The notes beneath the pieces are model-generated. The model was not told the origin of the DNA. It saw only the letters and a list, made by a program, of their open reading frames with translations, and searched no databases. Source: Rikenellaceae bacterium (GTDB lineage: Bacteria; Bacteroidota; Bacteroidia; Bacteroidales; UBA932). From it: a DNA stretch of 64,000 bases. The stretch lies in NCBI GenBank assembly GCA_900771335.1, contig CAAGNP010000012.1, positions 79,266 through 143,265 of the forward strand, given 5' to 3'. The translations under genes were made by a program, and so were the position numbers. Below, piece by piece: positions 1 through 8,281 of the stretch; position 1 is the stretch's first letter; the number at the start of each line of letters is the position of its first letter.

Positions 1-195
1 TTCCAATACTTTAAATGTAGGTGAAGTATCCTCAGTGTCATTGCTGGTACTGTGGGTTACAGCTGCCTTAAGGTGAGCATAGTCATCTCTCGCTTTCTCG
101 AGCTTCTGAAGGATCAACTCCTTGAACTCCTGTAGTTCTTCATCGCTATAGCGTACCTTTTCTAGAACTTGATCGCTGTTGTTACTAGTAGCCAT
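1..195 (-). CDS. DksA/TraR-family zinc-finger protein, 5' part only
   Basis: The gene runs off the left edge of the window, so only its first 65 codons are visible, starting at the ATG complementary to 193-195. The readable part has the stretch RYSDEELQEFKELILQKLEK, which should form a long coiled-coil helix, followed by a polar segment and DTSPTFKVLE. This matches the N-terminal half of the short TraR/DksA C4 zinc-finger proteins that lie downstream of ileS in Bacteroidota. The zinc-binding cysteines would be beyond the edge. The family binds RNA polymerase in the secondary channel, and that role is inferred here from family membership. It lies 63 bp downstream of ileS on the same strand and is probably co-transcribed with it. 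Confidence 0.8.
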   Translation of the reverse strand, partial: MATSNNSDQVLEKVRYSDEELQEFKELILQKLEKARDDYAHLKAAVTHSTSNDTEDTSPTFKVLE

Positions 196-258
196 AATTA
201 TTATATTTTATTATTAAGAATATGTAAATATAGTAATTTTTTTACATATTTCTTATTG

Positions 259-3200
259 TTAGGACATTTTATTAACATCAATCTTTATAGTTGCATCACC
301 CCACTCTACATCCTTTCCATCTGTCAAACCCTCAACAAGTTCTATAGAAAGGGCAAGAGTCTGGGCACATACATACTCTGAGAACATCTGCAAAGAGTCT
401 GCCACATCTTCATTGGACTCGATACGTACCTTGATTTTGTCGGTCACCTCGAAGTCACACTCTTTTCTCAAATTCTGGATTCTGTTGATCAGCTCACGGG
501 CTGTACCCTCTTTTCTTAGCTCATCGGTAATGGTTACATCAAGGGCTACAGTCAGTTTGCCTTCGGTAGAAACCAACCATCCTGGCATATCCTCAGAGGT
601 TATTTCATAGTCGGCAGCCTCAAGAACCACATCGCCTGATGGCAATGCCAAGGTGTAGCTTTGCTCTGCAAGACCTGCAAGTTCAATAGCGGTAATCATC
701 TCCTGAGATAGCTCTCCGAATGCAGCAGCAATCTCTTTCATCTGTTTGCCATACTTCTTGCCAAGTACCTTGAATACAGGCTTGATCTTCTTGGTGATAA
801 GACCTGTGGTATCTTTGATGAATTCCACCTCTTTCACATTGACCTCATTGAGAACAAGTGATTTGATCTTCTCGAATTGCTCTTCGATCTTAGGATCAAG
901 GACAGGGATAATCATTTTGGCAAGAGGCTGACGCACTTTGATATTGACTTTTCTACGAAGTGCCAGTACCATTGAAGAGCTCCTCTGTGCAAGTTCCATT
1001 CTCTCCTCAAGATCTTTGTCTATATATTTCTCTTCGCATGAAGGCATCATTACGAAGTGTACAGACTCTTCATTATAACGTCCGGACACGGCATTCAAGT
1101 CAGCAAACAATCTGTCCATATAGAATGGTGCGATAGGTGCTGCAAGGATAGCCACTGTCTCAAGTGCAGAGTAAAGTGTCTGATATGCAGCAAGCTTATC
1201 ATCATTCATCTCACCACCCCAGAATCTCTTACGGTTAAGTCTCACATACCAGTTACTTAGATGGTCACATACAAAGTCCTGAATCATACGGCCTGCAGTG
1301 GTCACATCGTAGTTTTCGTAGCAGTTTTTCACATCTTTGATCAGACTGTTCATTAATGAGATGATCCATCTGTCGATCTCAGGTCTCTTCTCTACAGGGA
1401 CCTCAGCCGCTTTAGCGTCGAAACTGTCAACATTTGCATACAATGCAAAGAACGAGTAGGTGTTGTAAAGTGTTCCGAAGAATTTTCTCCTCATCTCATC
1501 CACTCCAGCCTCATCAAACTTAAGGTTATCCCATGGTTGTGCATTGGTAAGCATATACCATCTTAGTGAGTCTGCACCATATTGGTCCAAAGCCTTGAAT
1601 GGATCCACTGCGTTGCCAAGTCTCTTGGACATCTTGTTTCCGTTCTTGTCAAGGACAAGACCATTTGAGACTACAGTTTTATATGCACATTTGTCGCTAA
1701 CCATAGTATTGATAGCGTGTAGTGTAAAGAACCATCCGCGTGTCTGGTCCACACCCTCTGCAATGAAATCGGCTGTCTGGCCGAAAGCCTCTTCGCCAAG
1801 TTTGGCAAGACCTTCTTGCGCGTAAGGCATTGCACCTGAATCAAACCATACGTCGATAAGGTCTGTCTCCCTTACCATCTTCTTGCCTGACTCAGAAACA
1901 AGGATATAATTGTCTACGTAAGGTCTGTGAAGATCGATCTTGTCGTAGTTCTCTTTACTCATATCAGCTGGATCAAAACCTTTCTCTTTAAGAGGGTTTG
2001 ATGCCATGAAACCTGCTGCCACAGATTTCTCAAGTTCAGCATAAAGCTCTGCTACAGAACCGATACATTTCTCTTCAGCACCATCTTCACTTCTCCAGAT
2101 AGGAAGTGGGGTACCCCAATATCTGCTTCGGGACAAGTTCCAGTCCTGCAAGTTTTCAAGCCATTTGCCGAAACGGCCTGTACCTGTAGATTCAGGTTTC
2201 CATTGGATGGTCTTATTCAATTCCACCATTCTGTCCTGAACAGCAGTGGTCTTGATGAACCAGGAATCAAGAGGATAATACAGGATAGGTTTGTCGGTTC
2301 TCCAGCAGTGTGGATAATTGTGGACATGTTTCTCAATCTTGAACGCTTTGTTCTCCTGCTTAAGCATAACGCAGATATCCACATCAAGTGTAGGGGTATC
2401 TTCGGTAGCTTCGCTATCGTAAGCATTCTTCACATATCTGCCTGAGAATTGAGCGTAGCTCTGCTCATCCACATTTGTTTTCACAAATTCAGGATCCATA
2501 TCCTCAATACGGTACATTCTTCCTGCTTTGTCCACTTGAGCCTGACGTACACCTTGGGCATCAACCACCACAAGAGGTGGAACCCCTGCAGCTTTTGCCA
2601 CCTTGTTATCGTCAGCACCAAATGTAGGTGCAATATGAACGATACCTGTACCATCTTCTGTGGTCACATAGTCACCAGGAATCACTTTGAAAGCGCCTGC
2701 CTCAGGTCTCACCCAAGGGATCAGCTGCTTATATGAGATTCCGCATAGTTCAGGTCCCATCAAAGGCTCACCAACTACCTCCCAAGGAATAAGTTTGTCA
2801 CCTTGCTTGTAATCAGCCATTGCCACCTCTGCCGCTTTAGGGCTGAAATGTGCATTAAGCAGAGCCTCCGCCACTACATAAAGGGCAGGGATACCTGTAT
2901 AAGGGTTAAATGATTTGACAGTCAAATATTTGATCTTAGGACCAACGCACAATGCAGTATTTGAAGGGAGGGTCCAAGGGGTTGTGGTCCAAGCCAAGAA
3001 ATAGACAGGAAGTTCGCCTGCTCTTGAGAAGAGCACATCTGATTTCTCGTCTTTGACAACTTCAAACTGGGCAACACAAGTGGTATCCTTAACATCACGA
3101 TAGCAACCTGGCTGGTTAAGCTCGTGTGTACTCAAACCTGTACCCGCTGCTGGTGAGTATGGTTGGATGGTATAACCTTTATATAGAAGCCCTTTGTCAT

Positions 3201-3699
3201 AAATCTTCTTCAACAGATACCAAAGTGTCTCGATATATCTGTTATCGTAGGTAATATATGGATCATCCATATCTACCCAATAACCGATCTGCTCAGTAAG
3301 TGCCATCCACTCCTGAGTATATTTCATCACCTCTTTGCGGCAAGTATCATTATACTCCTCCACGGTAATGGTTTTTCCTATATCATCTTTGGTGATACCA
3401 AGCATCTTCTCCACACCCAACTCCACTGGAAGACCATGTGTGTCCCAACCTGCTTTTCTCTCTACCAAATAACCTGTCTGACTCTTGTATCTGCAGAATA
3501 CATCTTTGATACTGCGGGCCATCACGTGGTGGATACCGGGCATACCGTTTGCCGAAGGGGGACCTTCAAAAAATACAAATTTAGGGCACCCTTTTCTTGC
3601 CTCAAGGGACTTGCCAAAGATGTTATTCTTTTTCCATTTATCTAGTACTGCACGATTTACATCGACTAGATCCAAACCTTTATACTCTGCGAACTTCAT
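259..3699 (-). CDS. ileS: Isoleucyl-tRNA synthetase
   Basis: Cytoplasmic class Ia aminoacyl-tRNA synthetase charging tRNA-Ile with isoleucine. The 1146-aa product shows the ATP-binding HIGH-type motif as GMPGIHHVMAR near residues 52-62, the CP1 editing domain (for example TTTPWTLPSNTA near residue 240), the class I motif with KMSKRLGNAVDPF in the second half, and an anticodon-binding domain. The length and the GIHH form of the first motif fit the long, eukaryote-like IleS usual in Bacteroidota. The start at 3699 places the first residues (MKFAEYKGLDLVDVN) just as in homologues. It is divergent from cvpA across a 70-bp promoter region, and the dksA/traR gene follows, as is usual in this phylum. 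Confidence 0.97.
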   Translation of the reverse strand: MKFAEYKGLDLVDVNRAVLDKWKKNNIFGKSLEARKGCPKFVFFEGPPSANGMPGIHHVMARSIKDVFCRYKSQTGYLVERKAGWDTHGLPVELGVEKMLGITKDDIGKTITVEEYNDTCRKEVMKYTQEWMALTEQIGYWVDMDDPYITYDNRYIETLWYLLKKIYDKGLLYKGYTIQPYSPAAGTGLSTHELNQPGCYRDVKDTTCVAQFEVVKDEKSDVLFSRAGELPVYFLAWTTTPWTLPSNTALCVGPKIKYLTVKSFNPYTGIPALYVVAEALLNAHFSPKAAEVAMADYKQGDKLIPWEVVGEPLMGPELCGISYKQLIPWVRPEAGAFKVIPGDYVTTEDGTGIVHIAPTFGADDNKVAKAAGVPPLVVVDAQGVRQAQVDKAGRMYRIEDMDPEFVKTNVDEQSYAQFSGRYVKNAYDSEATEDTPTLDVDICVMLKQENKAFKIEKHVHNYPHCWRTDKPILYYPLDSWFIKTTAVQDRMVELNKTIQWKPESTGTGRFGKWLENLQDWNLSRSRYWGTPLPIWRSEDGAEEKCIGSVAELYAELEKSVAAGFMASNPLKEKGFDPADMSKENYDKIDLHRPYVDNYILVSESGKKMVRETDLIDVWFDSGAMPYAQEGLAKLGEEAFGQTADFIAEGVDQTRGWFFTLHAINTMVSDKCAYKTVVSNGLVLDKNGNKMSKRLGNAVDPFKALDQYGADSLRWYMLTNAQPWDNLKFDEAGVDEMRRKFFGTLYNTYSFFALYANVDSFDAKAAEVPVEKRPEIDRWIISLMNSLIKDVKNCYENYDVTTAGRMIQDFVCDHLSNWYVRLNRKRFWGGEMNDDKLAAYQTLYSALETVAILAAPIAPFYMDRLFADLNAVSGRYNEESVHFVMMPSCEEKYIDKDLEERMELAQRSSSMVLALRRKVNIKVRQPLAKMIIPVLDPKIEEQFEKIKSLVLNEVNVKEVEFIKDTTGLITKKIKPVFKVLGKKYGKQMKEIAAAFGELSQEMITAIELAGLAEQSYTLALPSGDVVLEAADYEITSEDMPGWLVSTEGKLTVALDVTITDELRKEGTARELINRIQNLRKECDFEVTDKIKVRIESNEDVADSLQMFSEYVCAQTLALSIELVEGLTDGKDVEWGDATIKIDVNKMS

Positions 3700-3717
3700 A
3701 TAGTTTTAAATTTTAAC

Positions 3718-3748
3718 TTGCGAAGATACGAAAAGATAATTATATTTG
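3718..3748 (+). promoter_or_regulatory. Candidate promoter of cvpA
   Basis: TTG at 3718-3720 and TATATTTG at 3741-3748 are 20 bp apart. This fits the Bacteroidota sigma-ABfr consensus (TTTG, 19-21 bp, TAnnTTTG). The cvpA ATG is 21 bp downstream of the -7 box. Confidence 0.6.
3721..3728 (-). promoter_or_regulatory. Candidate -7 box for ileS
   Basis: Read leftward the sequence is TATCTTCG, a one-base variant of the Bacteroidota -7 element TAnnTTTG, about 21 nt from the ileS ATG. I see no TTG at the expected upstream distance, so only half of the promoter is supported. Confidence 0.4.
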
Positions 3749-3769
3749 AGAAAAATTGGACTTAGAACT

Positions 3770-4264
3770 ATGAGTATTATCGATATTATCATCCTGATCC
3801 CTTTTGCTTTTGCACTATATAAGGGCATTTCAAACGGATTTGTAGGTCAAGTTGCAGGTATCAGCGGCATCGTATTGGGTATCATCCTCGGCAGCAGATT
3901 TTCCGCACTCCTATCTTCCTACGTAGCCCAATGGATCAGTGCCAGCGAGGCTGTCATCAAAATCATATCCTTTGCAATTATCATCGTGGCAGTTATACTT
4001 TTGGCCAACATTCTGTCCAAACTCATTGAAAAACTGTTCTCGCTTGTAATGTTGGGATGGCTCAACAAACTGCTCGGAGTCCTGTTGGCATTTGCCGGCA
4101 CAGCTTTTATTGTAGGATCTGTCATTGCACTTATCTCATATATAAACGAGAGCTGGTTCACCATTATTCCTGCATCCAAGATTGAGGAATCCGTCCTATA
4201 CCACCCTCTGGAGGACCTTGTGAATATGATTTTCCCATATTTCCAAAATTTCTTCACCAAGTAG
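3770..4264 (+). CDS. cvpA: CvpA family inner-membrane protein
   Basis: The 164-aa product has about four hydrophobic segments (residues about 1-20, 25-45, 60-85 and 95-125) and a short soluble tail, which is the CvpA fold. The start MSIIDIIILIPFAFALYKG is typical of the family. In-frame codons upstream of 3770 overlap the promoter and begin with TTG, so 3770 is preferred. CvpA was first linked to colicin V production in E. coli, and its biochemical role is still unclear. Here it stands immediately before a peptide-export locus but is separated from it by a strong hairpin, so a functional link is only a suggestion. CvpA is common in Bacteroidota core genomes without such loci. Confidence 0.85.
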   Translation: MSIIDIIILIPFAFALYKGISNGFVGQVAGISGIVLGIILGSRFSALLSSYVAQWISASEAVIKIISFAIIIVAVILLANILSKLIEKLFSLVMLGWLNKLLGVLLAFAGTAFIVGSVIALISYINESWFTIIPASKIEESVLYHPLEDLVNMIFPYFQNFFTK

Positions 4265-4302
4265 GAACACCCCACCGGAATTTTAAAATTTTTCCAGAAT
4301 AA

Positions 4303-4353
4303 GACGATTTTTACAACAGATGCAGATGTTGTAGAAATCGTCAAACTTTTTTA
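4303..4353 (+). terminator. Strong hairpin with T-run after cvpA
   Basis: A 16-bp stem (left arm 4303-4318, right arm 4327-4342, one T-G mismatch) with an 8-nt loop is followed by AAAC and a run of six T at 4347-4352. This looks like a Rho-independent terminator that insulates the following peptide locus from cvpA transcription. A protein-binding palindrome or an attenuator is the alternative. Confidence 0.65.
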
Positions 4354-4364
4354 TTGCCATCTCC

Positions 4365-4372
4365 TAAGTTTG
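4365..4372 (+). promoter_or_regulatory. Candidate -7 box of the peptide-export operon
   Basis: TAAGTTTG matches TAnnTTTG and lies 20 bp before the ATG at 4393, just after the cvpA hairpin. There is no clear TTTG at the -33 distance, where a T-run is found instead, so the promoter may be weak or need an activator. Confidence 0.4.
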
Positions 4373-4392
4373 CCCTCGAAAAGAGACGAGGT

Positions 4393-4533
4393 ATGAAAAA
4401 TTTGAGGAGAGAGATATTGGAGAGTGTCGGCAGAATATTGCCGGAGTTCAGCCCGAACCTGCTCATAGCTTATATTGTTTCCCTCTGCCTGGCCTCCGCT
4501 CTTTTCATTATCCTATCAATCGTAGTGTTATGA
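4393..4533 (+). CDS. 46-aa single-span membrane protein at head of peptide-export operon
   Basis: An unannotated-size gene of 47 codons. The product has a charged N-terminal part (MKNLRREILESVGRIL), a PEFSPN turn and then one long hydrophobic segment, residues about 23-46 (LLIAYIVSLCLASALFIILS followed by IVVL). Its TGA overlaps the ATG of the exporter gene in the ATGA arrangement (4530-4533), which argues strongly that it is translated and coupled. It has no double-glycine leader, so it is not an obvious cargo. A small membrane protein beside a class II-type peptide locus could be the immunity protein or an exporter accessory subunit. I do not recognise a family, and the function is inferred from position only. 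Confidence 0.6.
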   Translation: MKNLRREILESVGRILPEFSPNLLIAYIVSLCLASALFIILSIVVL

Positions 4534-6662
4534 GCAGAATAATGAAAATACGCCAATTGGACAAGCATGACTGCGGAGCGGCATGCCTGGCATCCATCTC
4601 ATCATACTACGGACTGACTATACCCGTTACAGAGATCAGACAAAAATGCAATACCGGCCTAGAGGGGACAAACATAGGGGGGATTGTCCGAGCTGCAACA
4701 TCTTTACAGCTCGAAGCTCACGCTTATAAATCTTCAACACCTTGCTATACATCAAAACATCTTTCAGAAATCCCCCTCCCCTCTATTCTCCACTTCAGAA
4801 ACACTGAAGGGTGGCTGCATTTCGTGGTGCTATACAAAGTAACAGAGAAACATATCCATATAATGGACCCTTCAGACGGAGAGGTGCACAAGCTTAATGA
4901 GAAGGAATTCTCTGAGGCTTGGACAGGCTACATTATAACTGTATCACCCCGGGAAGGTTTTCTCAAAGGGGACACTACTACCCCATTCATCAAAAGGGTA
5001 ATCGGACTGGTTTCACTCTACAGGAAGGAGATAATACCATCTCTGATAGGATCTATGATATATGTACTGATAGGGCTAAGTATCTCCATATTCTTACAGA
5101 ACATCATAGACAATATCATTCCGAACAGGGACACTTACACCTTCGGATGGTACTCTTTAGGGATAGGGATACTGATAGCTCTGTCGGTATTCATAGGGTA
5201 TATCCGGTCTGTTCTCACCATTCGTGGGAGCATCAAAATAGATGGGACACTGATTTTGGGATACATATATCACATCCTCCGCCTCCCCTTGGCATTTTTC
5301 CATGAAAGGAGTACCGGAGACATAAATTCAAGGGTGAATGATGTTTACAGAATCAGGGCTTTTGTCTCAGGGAAACTCATTATGATCTCAATATCTGTAG
5401 TCGCACTGATATTGTCATTCATACTTCTGTTTACCTTCTATTGGAAGCTGGCTGCCCTGACTATGGGGTTCATCCCCCTCTATGCGATTCTCTATTTCAT
5501 TGCCGACAAGAGGAACAAGAAGAACAATAAAAGGATTATTGAGGCATCTGCCATTTTTGAGAACAGCACGATCGGGAGCATCACATCCATTGAGACGGCC
5601 AAATACTTTTCATCAGAGGAGCTTTTCTACAAAAAAGTGGAGGGTAAATATACCGATATGGCCCACAAACTTTTTTATGGTGGAAAGAGCAATGCAAAAA
5701 TTCATCTGATGATAGACACAGTCACACAGATGCTCTCATTTATCACCATCATCCTGGGAACACTGTTCGTTCTGAATGGAGAGCTTACCACAGGGGAACT
5801 GGTCTCATTCTACACCATCTCCAGTTTCTTCACATCTCCACTCTCAATCCTCATAGAGAGCACCTACGAGCTAAATGATGCCAAGATAGCGGCTCAGAGG
5901 GTATTTGAGATTCTCGATTTGAAGGAGGAGTTCATTTGTGATAAAGAGAGGATACCGGTGCCCCCTGCCTCGGGGGATATAACCTTCAAAAATATCTCAT
6001 TCCGCTATCCGGGGAAAAGAAACCTCTTCCAAAACCTTAACCTTACTATCCATCAGGGGGCGATAACATCGGTAATTGGGGACAATGGGTGCGGCAAAAG
6101 TACCATTGCATCGCTTTTAATGCGGGGGTACCTCCCCACAGAGGGGTCAATAGAGATAGATGGGACAAATATAAACGACATAGATATTCAGGAGTGGCGC
6201 AAACACATATCAATCATCCCACAAAAGGAGAGTTTGTTTGATGGAACCGTACTGGATAATATTGTGCTTGGAGATTGGAGCAAGGGCATTGACAATGTGC
6301 TGGAGACATGTGAATATGTCGGGATGATTGATTTTTTCAAACAACACCCAAAAGGGTTGCAGACGCGGGTAGGTGAACAGGGGAAGTACCTGTCCTCTGG
6401 GGAGAGGAGCAAAATATCCCTCGCCAGGGCAATAATACGCCAACCCAGGATTCTGATTATGGATGAGGTGACATCCCACCTCGACTCAGAATCGGCATCC
6501 AGAATATATGAGATCTCCCGGGAACTCACCTCCAAAGGGGTAACAATTCTAAACATTACCCATGATAAGAGGTTTCTGGAGTATTCAGACTATATAGTAG
6601 ATCTTAATAAATGTGTACACAACGGTGAAGAGCGCACACCTGAAAGTTGCACTCAAGCTTAA
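4530..6662 (+). CDS. Peptidase-containing ABC exporter (C39 protease, double-glycine peptide processing)
   Basis: A 710-aa three-domain exporter. Residues 1-about 135 are a C39 cysteine peptidase with Q9, catalytic C15 in DKHDCGAACL, H97 in LHFVVLYKV and D113 in DPSDG, which is a complete active site. Residues about 160-450 are the type I ABC exporter membrane domain with several spans. Residues about 480-700 are the nucleotide-binding domain: Walker A GDNGCGKST (K523), signature LSSGE in place of LSGGQ, Walker B ILIMDEVTSHLD and switch His in NITHDKRF. The family cuts leader peptides after GG and pumps the mature peptide across the inner membrane. Two such precursors follow at once, so the substrates are very likely the neighbouring peptides. 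The start overlaps the upstream small gene; M5 at 4542 is an alternative start. Confidence 0.93.
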   Translation: MSRIMKIRQLDKHDCGAACLASISSYYGLTIPVTEIRQKCNTGLEGTNIGGIVRAATSLQLEAHAYKSSTPCYTSKHLSEIPLPSILHFRNTEGWLHFVVLYKVTEKHIHIMDPSDGEVHKLNEKEFSEAWTGYIITVSPREGFLKGDTTTPFIKRVIGLVSLYRKEIIPSLIGSMIYVLIGLSISIFLQNIIDNIIPNRDTYTFGWYSLGIGILIALSVFIGYIRSVLTIRGSIKIDGTLILGYIYHILRLPLAFFHERSTGDINSRVNDVYRIRAFVSGKLIMISISVVALILSFILLFTFYWKLAALTMGFIPLYAILYFIADKRNKKNNKRIIEASAIFENSTIGSITSIETAKYFSSEELFYKKVEGKYTDMAHKLFYGGKSNAKIHLMIDTVTQMLSFITIILGTLFVLNGELTTGELVSFYTISSFFTSPLSILIESTYELNDAKIAAQRVFEILDLKEEFICDKERIPVPPASGDITFKNISFRYPGKRNLFQNLNLTIHQGAITSVIGDNGCGKSTIASLLMRGYLPTEGSIEIDGTNINDIDIQEWRKHISIIPQKESLFDGTVLDNIVLGDWSKGIDNVLETCEYVGMIDFFKQHPKGLQTRVGEQGKYLSSGERSKISLARAIIRQPRILIMDEVTSHLDSESASRIYEISRELTSKGVTILNITHDKRFLEYSDYIVDLNKCVHNGEERTPESCTQA

Positions 6663-6690
6663 CATCAACATTATGGAAGAGAAAAATTCA

Positions 6691-6864
6691 ATGGGAAAGA
6701 ACTGGGTAGAGCTGAGCACTTCCGAGGCAGAGGCAGTCAGAGGTGGAATCGGGTTAGGAAACATCAAACATCTGTTAAAGTTGATTGGAAGTTTGTTCAA
6801 CTTCGCCCACGACTATTATGAAGACTTCAAGCGTGGCTACGAAAATGGGTGGAATCTGTTCTAA
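6691..6864 (+). CDS. Double-glycine leader precursor peptide A (bacteriocin-like)
   Basis: A 57-aa precursor with leader MGKNWVELSTSEAEAVRGG (19 residues) and a 38-residue core beginning IGLGNIKHLLKLIGSLF. The core is aromatic-rich and predicted helical, contains a GxxxG motif (GYENG near its end), has no Cys and is close to neutral in charge. An in-frame ATG at 6673 would add six residues. The start at 6691 is preferred because the resulting leader aligns residue for residue with that of the next gene and a GGAAGAG sequence lies just upstream. The gene sits 28 bp after the C39 exporter, the expected processing enzyme. By architecture it is a class II-type unmodified bacteriocin or a secreted signalling peptide. 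Activity is inferred, and I do not recognise a named homologue. Confidence 0.75.
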   Translation: MGKNWVELSTSEAEAVRGGIGLGNIKHLLKLIGSLFNFAHDYYEDFKRGYENGWNLF

Positions 6865-6878
6865 AAAAGGGGGATATT

Positions 6879-7061
6879 ATGTACAAGAATTTTATAGCAT
6901 TGACCGAGGATGAATTATACGACATATACGGAGGGAGATCGGAAGATATGGCTGACATAGTTGAATTTATCGGTATGGGATTCGGGATTATTGCCAAACT
7001 TATAGACAAGATCAAATCGGCATTCAAGGATGCCCAGAAAAAACCTGCACAGGCACAATAA
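6879..7061 (+). CDS. Double-glycine leader precursor peptide B (bacteriocin-like)
   Basis: A 60-aa precursor with leader MYKNFIALTEDELYDIYGG (19 residues) and a 41-residue core beginning RSEDMADIVEFIGMGFGII. The core has a GxxxG motif (GMGFG), an amphipathic helix and a Lys-rich tail (net about +1), and no Cys. AAGGGGG lies shortly before the ATG. The leader shares the pattern M-x-K-N-[WF]-[VI]-x-L-[ST]-x-x-E followed by a hydrophobic residue and GG with peptide A, so both should be cut by the same C39 domain. The TAA shares its last base with the ATG of the outer-membrane gene. Two adjacent, dissimilar, GxxxG-bearing cores are the hallmark of two-peptide (class IIb) bacteriocins. A one-peptide system with an accessory factor cannot be excluded. 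Confidence 0.75.
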   Translation: MYKNFIALTEDELYDIYGGRSEDMADIVEFIGMGFGIIAKLIDKIKSAFKDAQKKPAQAQ

Positions 7062-8281
7062 TGGAGAGGATTGCCACCTTAATGTTCTTGCTTCTGCTTC
7101 ATGCCTCTCCACTTTTGTGCTCCGGTCAAAATATATGGACATTGGATATGTGCATAGAATATGGTCTTGAGCACAATCTGGATATAGAGTATAGCAGAAT
7201 TACCTCTATTCAGGCCAAAAATGAACTGATCAGGTCCAGACTGGAGTATTTGCCCACCCTAAATGGGACAGCGGCACTGAGTATCCATCCTGAGTCTCAG
7301 TTCACCCCATCAATAGGTATGTCATCCATACTGTTTGACGGAATGAGAAGATACAACAGCACTAAGAGCCTGAAGACATCATTTGAGATATCTGAGGTGG
7401 AGAGTGAGAGGATCAGAAACGAACTCTCTATCTCCATAACCAAAGCATATTTGGATGTACTACTCTCCATAGAGCTGGAGAGGGTAGCAAAGGAGAGTTA
7501 CAGAACTATTGAGGAGCAATGCCTTAAGCAGAAAATACTTTTCGAATCGGGGAAGAGCACATACTCATCCCTATTGGAGATGGAATCACAAAAATCTTTG
7601 GAGAAGGTGGAGCTGGTCAACTCACATAACGTTTTATCAATAAACCTCATATCATTAACACACTTGATGAACCTCCCCTTCTCTGAGGATTTCTTCATAT
7701 CAGACCAGCTGGTGGAGAACATGCCGCTTATAGAGTGGTCAGATATAGAGAGGATATATAAATCTGCACTCTCCCTACCCTACATAAGATCAGCTGAACT
7801 TGGCGTTATCCAAAAGGGATATGACATGAAGATAGCTGCAGGTGGAATATCTCCCACTATCTCCATAGATATGATATACAACCTCAAGATGGACATCAAC
7901 CAAATAGGGCTGACGGTGATAATACCCATTTTCAACAAAGGCCAAACACTGACATCGGTCAAAAACGCCACTTATGAGTACAGAAAATCTGAAATTGAAC
8001 TGCAAAGGAGGCATCAGGAACTCTACAAGGATATCCAACATAGGGTACAGGAGGCCATATCATACTACCATGGGCATATGGCAGCCATTGACCGGCTCAA
8101 CGCTGCCCGAACAGCCTATGAAACTATCAGAGAGAAGTTCGAAGTGGGGCTTGTATCACCAAACGATTACATCAGAGCCAGGAATGATCTGTATGAGGCA
8201 TCTTCCCAATCCATACAGACCAAATACAGATATTTGTTTCAAATCAAAATTCTAGATTTATACCAAGGTGAAGCCAGGTAA
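7061..8281 (+). CDS. TolC-like outer membrane efflux protein
   Basis: The 406-aa product has an N-terminal signal peptide (hydrophobic LMFLLLLHASPLLC, cleavage near residues 20-23) followed by the outer membrane efflux protein repeats: WTLDMCIEYGLEHNLDIEYS at the start of the first repeat and long helical segments that end with VRARNDLYE-like and TKYRYLFQIKILDLY motifs. It should form the trimeric periplasmic tunnel and outer-membrane barrel through which peptides leave the cell. It is slightly shorter than classical TolC (about 470 aa), as is usual for Bacteroidota members. It overlaps peptide B by one base and the adaptor gene by 14 bp, so translation is probably coupled. Its role with the C39 exporter is inferred from this gene order. 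Confidence 0.88.
   Translation: MERIATLMFLLLLHASPLLCSGQNIWTLDMCIEYGLEHNLDIEYSRITSIQAKNELIRSRLEYLPTLNGTAALSIHPESQFTPSIGMSSILFDGMRRYNSTKSLKTSFEISEVESERIRNELSISITKAYLDVLLSIELERVAKESYRTIEEQCLKQKILFESGKSTYSSLLEMESQKSLEKVELVNSHNVLSINLISLTHLMNLPFSEDFFISDQLVENMPLIEWSDIERIYKSALSLPYIRSAELGVIQKGYDMKIAAGGISPTISIDMIYNLKMDINQIGLTVIIPIFNKGQTLTSVKNATYEYRKSEIELQRRHQELYKDIQHRVQEAISYYHGHMAAIDRLNAARTAYETIREKFEVGLVSPNDYIRARNDLYEASSQSIQTKYRYLFQIKILDLYQGEAR

Noticed and set aside
4530..6662. Lantibiotic-type transporter reading of the exporter locus
   Set aside because: No LanM/LanB-like modifying enzyme is nearby and the core peptides have no Cys, so lanthionine formation is not possible.
6613..6690. Longer N-terminal form of precursor peptide A
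   Set aside because: The extension overlaps the exporter gene and destroys the exact match of leader lengths with peptide B. The 19-residue leader from 6691 is the better start.
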